A stretch of 47,082 nt of DNA, from positions 1 through 47,082 of the forward strand of contig JAGVMN010000001.1 of NCBI GenBank assembly GCA_020053795.1. Reading direction: 5' to 3'. This document shows, piece after piece, positions 42,247-47,082 of the stretch. The notes beneath the pieces were generated by a model. The model was not told where the DNA came from. It made no database searches and saw nothing but the letters and a program-made list of their open reading frames with translations. The stretch is from Bacteroidia bacterium (lineage in GTDB: Bacteria; Bacteroidota; Bacteroidia; NS11-12g; UBA9320). The position numbers and the translations under genes were made by a program. The number at the start of each line of letters is the position of its first letter. Within the stretch, counting starts at the first letter, position 1.

Positions 42247-43748
42247 TGAAAACGTTTCGAATTCTCGGAATCGTGCTGTTAGTTGGGTACATTTATCCGG
42301 CAACAGCACAGAATCTCTATCGCCATAAAAGCGGCAGTACCTATGGTTTTTATGACGTGAACAATACGCTCAAAATTGCCTATCAATACGATGATGCACT
42401 CAATTTTAACGAGAACCTGGCAGCAGTAAAAAAAGCCGGAAAGTGGGGATACATTAATCCCAGTAATATAACGGTGATTCCTTTTGAGTACGACGATGCC
42501 TGGTACTTTACCCAGGGATTGGCAGCCGTAAAAAAAAGTGGAAAATGGGGATATATAGATGCCAATAACGGTGTTATTATTCCCTTTAGTTACAGCGATG
42601 CCGCTGACTTTTCGGATGGACTGGCATGGGTGGAAAAGAATGCCCAGATCGGTTTCATCAGCAAGACAAATGAGGTTGTCATTCCATTTCAATACAACGC
42701 TGCAAACTCATTTGAAAGTGGCCTGGCAGCCGTTCAAAAAAATGGCAAGTGGGGCTATATCAACAAAAGCAATTCCGTTGTGATTCCAATGAGATATGAC
42801 GATGCCACCTACATTAACGATGGTTTTGCCCCGGTCAAATTCGGAAGCTATTGGGGCTATTTTGACACTTATGGGAATCAGGTAACTGATTTCACCTTCA
42901 GCACCCACAGCGATGAATCATTCGTCAATATTACATTCGGAAATGGTTATGCCAGCTATACCTACAAGCAGCTCGACAACTACAAGAAGGGCGATTCTGA
43001 ATACGGAATGTATCTCGATCATTTAAAAAAGGCTGTTCAGATCATCCGAAAGAATCAAAGCTATTTCAGCTATGCCGAATGGAAAGTGCTTGCCAAATAT
43101 TATCAAAAGATTGGCGATAACGAAAACTACAAAATCGCCAAAAAGAACTCAAAAGCTGGTGGCAGTTCTGGAAAATTAAGTCGCCCGGTTCTATACCTTG
43201 GAACAGCACCTCTTAAGTTAGCCATGACAAACACATATCACCATTTCCCTTTATATGCTGAATTAAGCGGCCCGAAATTGGGATTGGGTTTTCGCTATAA
43301 CACGATTACCAATTATGCGGACAAATGGAAGTTTGGCGGATGGCGAGATTCTGAAGACGAAAACTATCCCTATTCAGGCAAGGAGTATTCAGGTTTAATG
43401 TATTTTAAAGGGAAAAAGAATTTTAAACCGGGACTGGAATTCAGGTACGGCACTTATGAGTTTTCGCCTTTGTCTATGACCCTAACTGATAAAAGTACCG
43501 GATTGTCTGTTATAGAGAATAAGTCACCAAAAATAAATACCTACGATCTGACCTTTATTTTGAATTTCAGAAAGAGTTGGAAGTTTCTTTACATAGAGTC
43601 GGGTTACAGTTTTGGATTGGGTTATAAAAAATGGGATTTTGGTTATGATCAGGGGCAATTCACAAACTCCTTAAAAAGATTTGAGGATAAATGGATGCAT
43701 CTTCAGGTTCCTTTCAGGGTGCAATTGAGAGCGGGGATTCGGTTATAG
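42246..43748 (+). CDS. WG-repeat protein with C-terminal outer-membrane beta-barrel
   Basis: 500 residues. Signal peptide (FRILGIVLLVGYIYPATAQ), then five WG repeats (GKWGYINPSNITVIPFEYDDAWYF, and similar through NGKWGYINKSNSVVIPMRYDDA) over about 30-205. A helical bridge (YGMYLDHLKKAVQIIRKNQ) leads to a region from ~310 on that alternates as beta strands (LGLGFRYNTITNYAD, PGLEFRYGTYEF, YIESGYSFGLGY) and ends in VQLRAGIRL, as in outer-membrane barrels. The ATG shares an A with the TGA of the repeat gene, so translation is coupled. I infer surface binding or anchoring of the modified repeat product. Confidence 0.8.
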   Translation: MKTFRILGIVLLVGYIYPATAQNLYRHKSGSTYGFYDVNNTLKIAYQYDDALNFNENLAAVKKAGKWGYINPSNITVIPFEYDDAWYFTQGLAAVKKSGKWGYIDANNGVIIPFSYSDAADFSDGLAWVEKNAQIGFISKTNEVVIPFQYNAANSFESGLAAVQKNGKWGYINKSNSVVIPMRYDDATYINDGFAPVKFGSYWGYFDTYGNQVTDFTFSTHSDESFVNITFGNGYASYTYKQLDNYKKGDSEYGMYLDHLKKAVQIIRKNQSYFSYAEWKVLAKYYQKIGDNENYKIAKKNSKAGGSSGKLSRPVLYLGTAPLKLAMTNTYHHFPLYAELSGPKLGLGFRYNTITNYADKWKFGGWRDSEDENYPYSGKEYSGLMYFKGKKNFKPGLEFRYGTYEFSPLSMTLTDKSTGLSVIENKSPKINTYDLTFILNFRKSWKFLYIESGYSFGLGYKKWDFGYDQGQFTNSLKRFEDKWMHLQVPFRVQLRAGIRL

Positions 43749-43812
43749 GTTTGTGGAGTTTAATCGAAGAAAAATATGGAGCAGAGGGTGTTGCAAATCC
43801 CGAAGGGCAGGC

Positions 43813-44220
43813 TTATTCCAATAACTCCAAAGTACAACCATTTTTCATCACTTTCACTGAACCGTTCCATGGACCATTGTCGGTTGCAGTTGCATTATAA
43901 TAATAGGTGCCTACTGGTAAAGTAAAATTTGCACAGCCACTAGAACCACAACTTGGGACGGTTGTTGAATAATATGTAGTAATGTATCCTGTTTGACCGC
44001 CAATAGAAACGGTTTGCTTTTTGCCGGGTGACCATGACCAGAATGTAACGTTTCCCTCATAACTGCATGTTCCATTGTCATCAGTTGCAGCTGGATTATA
44101 ATTAGTGGCTGATCGGTCAGTGCAACCAAAAACCTTTGGTTCTTCTTTTTTACAACTATTTATAACTGGTAATCCACCAATTAATGAAAGACAAACGCCT
44201 AACGTCACCATTTTTCTCAT
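43813..44220 (-). CDS. Small lipoprotein with a Bacteroidota surface motif
   Basis: 135 residues. Signal peptide and lipobox end at VINSC (Cys23), followed by KKEEP. The motif GCTDRSATNYNPAATDDNG followed by TCSYEG is a recurrent short Cys-bounded motif of Bacteroidota surface proteins. The rest (GNVTFWSWSPGKKQTVSIGG, CGSSGCANFTLPVGTYYYNA) is beta-rich with a Cys pair, probably a small beta-sandwich. Function unknown. It is convergent with the WG-barrel gene and 5 bp from the downstream small frame. Confidence 0.75.
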   Translation of the reverse strand: MRKMVTLGVCLSLIGGLPVINSCKKEEPKVFGCTDRSATNYNPAATDDNGTCSYEGNVTFWSWSPGKKQTVSIGGQTGYITTYYSTTVPSCGSSGCANFTLPVGTYYYNATATDNGPWNGSVKVMKNGCTLELLE

Positions 44221-44225
44221 TTTGT

Positions 44226-44432
44226 TTATTTTAATTTTCCAAATTGCCCGTATTTGATTTTTATAGGAGTTAAATTTCCATAATTATTAAGGTGTTCGAT
44301 TGTTGTCATTCGAACTTCTAAAAGTACAATTTTGCCTTTAACGCTTTTACTAGATAAATTTTCAAACACAACTTTATCGCCAATCTGTGTTATCAATTTT
44401 TCTAAATGATTTGCAAAATATTTGGAAAGCAT
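44226..44432 (-). CDS. Hypothetical 68-residue protein
   Basis: Sequence MLSKYFANHLEKLITQIGDK then VVFENLSSKSVKGKIVLLEV is soluble with no signal peptide or known domain. It sits between the small lipoprotein gene (5 bp) and the papain-like gene (9 bp) on the same strand, so it may be real and co-transcribed. Coding potential is otherwise untested. Confidence 0.4.
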   Translation of the reverse strand: MLSKYFANHLEKLITQIGDKVVFENLSSKSVKGKIVLLEVRMTTIEHLNNYGNLTPIKIKYGQFGKLK

Positions 44433-44441
44433 ATCGATAAA

Positions 44442-46268
44442 TTACCAAGTAATTGTAATTTCTTTCGTACAATAGTATTCCCCGCCAAGTGAAGAATTGG
44501 TAATAACCGCAATATAATTTTTCGAATCGTGTCCCGCAAATTTGGTTTGAAATTTCAAATTCGCTTCAGGTTCATTTGAAAAAACGAGATATGAACCAGT
44601 AAATTTGTATACGGGATTAGTTTCATAAATATCTATGGTGCAGTTACTCTTAAAGTTGTAATTATCACAACGCTTTATGACGAATTCAATTGTTCCATTG
44701 CTTGAATCAATTGATGCCACTTTCAGCTTAAAAACGTTTGTTAAATAATCTGAATATAACCAACTAAACCAACTATCAAAATTTGATAAATCTCTCGTTG
44801 ATGCAGGATAGTCACAACCCGTAAATTTCCCTAAACCTGGTTGGATAGACATCCCCCCAACCGTTTTATCCATTACATAGAATTGCTTAGAAATTGAATT
44901 AGACCCATCTTGATTTGATGCAGTTAAACCAACGTTATAGGTTCCAGCCGCATTATATGTTACAATCGGGTTTTTCAAAGTAGAAGAATTTGGCGATCCA
45001 TTTGGAAAACTCCATGACCACGAAGTTGGATTATTTAGGCTTTCATCAAAAAATTTAATTGCCTCACCTGTATAGATATCTTCGACTCCCTTAGTACTAA
45101 ATTGAGCAATAGGTTCTTTTGTTATGGCTCCAACCTCAATGTAATTTACAGCCGTTTTAACATTGCTGCCATGTTGATTGCTAACTGTTAGGGAAACATC
45201 ATAACTGCCAACTGTTCCATAGCTAATAGTTGGATTTTGCTGATTCGAAGTATTTGGTGTCCCACCAGGAAAACTCCAGGACCAAGACGTAGGTGTGTTC
45301 ATACTTCTATCATTAAAAGTGACTGATTGTCCTTTGCTTATTTTGTTGGTACCCGTAATATCAAAATCGGCTATAGGTTTAACAATAGCCTGCTTAGGAT
45401 TTTGAATAATATAGGCCTCTCTAAATATTTTACCTCCTGCTAGAGTATGCCACCCGTTTTGAACAAAATTGTAGTCAACCCATCCGGTGCCATTATCCTT
45501 CCATTGACTGCCCCATGAATTAAGCAGCTTGAATGCGTTTTTGGAATCATCCCAGCCATAAAGTATCGCAGCATGATATCCAATATATTTCCAACCCCAT
45601 GATTTCCAAATATCCATATTATCATTATCATAAAAATCTTCATCTACTTTAAAAGCAACAATTACGGGTAAACCGGCATGAATAAATTCCTTTATTGTTG
45701 CAATGCTTATCGGATCCAATTTGAAGTAGTGGTCTATCCTGTGAGAGGAAGCCGAATTAATTTGAGAAGGAGATGGCTGTTTGGAACAATCTTGATAGTC
45801 GTAGGGCATTTCAGAAATTTTACAAACCCCTTGATCTTTTAAAACAGAAAAGTTATTAGGAAGCAGGGAACCTTTAGTGCAGTCATTTGGGTTTTCATGA
45901 ACTTGGTTAAACAGATAAGAAGGTGAATAAACAATAGAATTAGTTGAATAGGGAATGCCAAGTTTCTCGTGATCCAAAATACTTTTAGACATTGCAGTCG
46001 CACAACTGGCACAAGAACCCTGTTGGCCCTGATTAAAAGGTTGAGATGGTATTTTTAAAAAGAATGAAGAAGGAAGAGTACCAGATGGAGGAATTTCTGG
46101 AGCATCAGGAATTGAATCATACATTAAATCTGGCGTCTCCACTAAACCCAACCCATTAATAACTGGTTCAGGGGTTATTTTATCTTTTTCCTTTTTGCAA
46201 GAATTAAAAGAGATGAAGCAAAAAATTACGACAATGGTTCCTATGGGAATTTTATAATTAGTTTTCAT
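44442..46268 (-). CDS. Papain-like (C1) lipoprotein peptidase with two PKD domains
   Basis: 608 residues. Lipobox FNSC at Cys24 follows a signal peptide. The C1A active site is readable as NQGQQGSCASCATAMSKSIL: oxyanion Gln83 and catalytic Cys89. His lies in YHAAILYGWDD and Asn in LLNSWGSQWKDNGTGW, so the triad is complete. Two PKD domains follow (ADFDITGTNKISKGQSVTFNDRS...WSWSFPGG; AQFSTKGVEDIYTGEAIKFFDES...WSWSFPNG). The C-terminal ~110 residues are unrecognised and beta-rich. Surface-anchored protease with adhesion or spacing modules. No T9SS sorting domain is seen. AT-rich like its neighbours. Confidence 0.9.
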   Translation of the reverse strand: MKTNYKIPIGTIVVIFCFISFNSCKKEKDKITPEPVINGLGLVETPDLMYDSIPDAPEIPPSGTLPSSFFLKIPSQPFNQGQQGSCASCATAMSKSILDHEKLGIPYSTNSIVYSPSYLFNQVHENPNDCTKGSLLPNNFSVLKDQGVCKISEMPYDYQDCSKQPSPSQINSASSHRIDHYFKLDPISIATIKEFIHAGLPVIVAFKVDEDFYDNDNMDIWKSWGWKYIGYHAAILYGWDDSKNAFKLLNSWGSQWKDNGTGWVDYNFVQNGWHTLAGGKIFREAYIIQNPKQAIVKPIADFDITGTNKISKGQSVTFNDRSMNTPTSWSWSFPGGTPNTSNQQNPTISYGTVGSYDVSLTVSNQHGSNVKTAVNYIEVGAITKEPIAQFSTKGVEDIYTGEAIKFFDESLNNPTSWSWSFPNGSPNSSTLKNPIVTYNAAGTYNVGLTASNQDGSNSISKQFYVMDKTVGGMSIQPGLGKFTGCDYPASTRDLSNFDSWFSWLYSDYLTNVFKLKVASIDSSNGTIEFVIKRCDNYNFKSNCTIDIYETNPVYKFTGSYLVFSNEPEANLKFQTKFAGHDSKNYIAVITNSSLGGEYYCTKEITITW

Positions 46269-46334
46269 AATTTGTGTTTCTTAGCCAAGGATCAACTTTT
46301 ATTGAATTAATAAATTATCGTCACCAGAAGACTG

Positions 46335-47082
46335 CTAATAACGCTTTTTCTCTCTTAACTCCTTGATTTGAGGCATCCAAGATTTAATTTCTTCTGGGTC
46401 GAAAAAGTTCCAAGTTTTCGCCAATGATGAACTATATATTTCTTCAAGAGCAGTGACCAGAGGATTAAAAATTCCAGCGTCTCTTAAAGGAATATAGTTA
46501 TTATCAGAGTACTTTTTTTCGGATTTAACATCAAAAACGACTTCATTAATTTCAATATTTCGGATATTTATTTTTTCATGAGACAAAATCTCAGAAAAAG
46601 TAATTTTGATTTTCCCACTTAAAGACCACTTCGATTCGTAAGAATAAGTATAGGTGTAATAACTTGCACCGTATGGCCTAAAGTTATAATGACTCTCTGA
46701 TTTCCACGGAGAATTAGATAAAAATTGAAGACTAGGGATGATCTCGACCTCTATTACAATGTCAGTAGCTTTTTTGTCAATGTAGGTTATTTCATCATAA
46801 CCGTTAAATGGACCTCTAAAAGTAAATCCTCTTGATGTTATCATTTCTTGCAAATCATTTTCCAGACTTTTCTTGAAATCTGTGAAAGGTCGCTCATTAA
46901 AATAACGAAAAACTTTCTGTTCAAAAGCTGGGGATACCAGTACCATTCCAATTCCGGCAGAACCCGCTGTAACTGTAGTCTTTGGATCATAATTAAAATT
47001 CACTGTCTTTAGTTGTGTCTCAAGTGTTGTCGCCGTTTTTTGAGTAGCCGATGCCATTAACAAAATGCTAAACACGATAACC
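46335..47082 (-). CDS. Secreted protein of unknown function, 5' end outside the window
   Basis: The frame stays open to the right window edge; the visible 246 residues begin in what looks like the end of a signal peptide (MFSILLMASATQ) and a GTG at 47075 is probably not the true start. The rest (LKTVNFNYDPKTTVTAGSAGIGMVLVSPAFE; FRYFNERPFTDFKKSLENDLQEMITSRGFTFRG; KATDIVIEVEIIPSLQF) is a mixed alpha/beta secreted protein. I do not recognise the family. It is 66 bp upstream of the papain-like gene on the same strand. Confidence 0.6.
   Translation of the reverse strand, partial: VIVFSILLMASATQKTATTLETQLKTVNFNYDPKTTVTAGSAGIGMVLVSPAFEQKVFRYFNERPFTDFKKSLENDLQEMITSRGFTFRGPFNGYDEITYIDKKATDIVIEVEIIPSLQFLSNSPWKSESHYNFRPYGASYYTYTYSYESKWSLSGKIKITFSEILSHEKINIRNIEINEVVFDVKSEKKYSDNNYIPLRDAGIFNPLVTALEEIYSSSLAKTWNFFDPEEIKSWMPQIKELREKKRY

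Noticed and set aside
41852-42328. Hydrophobic 158-codon frame in frame +2 over the Ser-Tyr repeat gene
   Set aside because: Runs of Ile, Thr, Val and Ala are the direct result of reading AGY-TAY codons one base off; the Tat leader and tight overlap support the Ser-Tyr frame.

Overview
The window looks like a chromosomal segment of a Gram-negative Bacteroidota bacterium. It has two proteins ending in type A type IX secretion (T9SS) sorting domains, GldL/GldM-type motor proteins, a PorG-like (DUF6089) barrel, DUF4290 and DUF5606 proteins, a propeller-type hybrid sensor with LytTR regulators, and several TAnnTTTG -7 promoter elements. kdsA indicates an LPS-type outer membrane. Start codons are mostly not preceded by a Shine-Dalgarno sequence. 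I saw no tRNA, rRNA or CRISPR array.

Layout. 1-250: 49-bp tandem repeats. 256-5148 (minus): DNA polymerase IV, a PD40-type lipoprotein candidate coupled to a T9SS-exported subtilase, and a small HTH protein with a paired 18-bp palindrome upstream. 5458-9969 (minus): a three-gene unit of divergent GldL, divergent GldM and a beta-helix/PorG-like barrel fusion. 10.2-11.7 kb: a scarred region with a broken IS1595-type transposase, a ParE/RelE toxin-antitoxin pair between two ~107-bp structured direct repeats, and an orphan antitoxin paralogue. 11.8-15.7 kb: a heptaheme cytochrome/TPR protein, an outer-membrane barrel gene broken by one stop codon, and trhO. 15.8-20.6 kb: rimP-nusA-infB with a terminator-like leader hairpin. 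20.8-25.2 kb: an SLT-like secreted protein, an M3 peptidase, a DUF5606 protein and kdsA. 25.3-30.5 kb: two stacked LytTR two-component units. 30.6-37.5 kb: a small T9SS cargo, ferredoxin, FAD oxidoreductase, a CPBP protease inserted at the 3' end of murA, murA, a DUF4290 protein and an aldehyde dehydrogenase. 37.8-43.7 kb (plus): the cassette described next. 43.8-47.1 kb (minus): AT-rich secreted proteins, including a papain-like lipoprotein with PKD domains.

The most striking element is the six-gene plus-strand cassette at 37769-43748. It encodes a radical SAM/SPASM protein, a SPASM-tailed protein lacking the radical SAM cysteine motif, a second radical SAM/SPASM protein, a GT9 glycosyltransferase, a 201-aa protein with a Tat-like signal followed by about 150 residues of Ser-Tyr repeats (56 Tyr, about 55 Ser, no Cys), and a WG-repeat/outer-membrane-barrel protein. 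Genes overlap or lie within 11 bp of each other. I infer a ribosomally made, radical-SAM-modified and possibly glycosylated Tyr/Ser fibre or surface polymer. It would be modified in the cytoplasm, exported by Tat, and handled at the outer membrane. The nearest precedent I know is the His-Xaa-Ser (Hxs) system, with Tyr in place of His. The second most interesting locus is the divergent GldLM plus beta-helix/PorG fusion, which may be a dedicated second motor. The third is the CPBP gene flanked by a displaced murA 3' end whose differences from murA are all synonymous.
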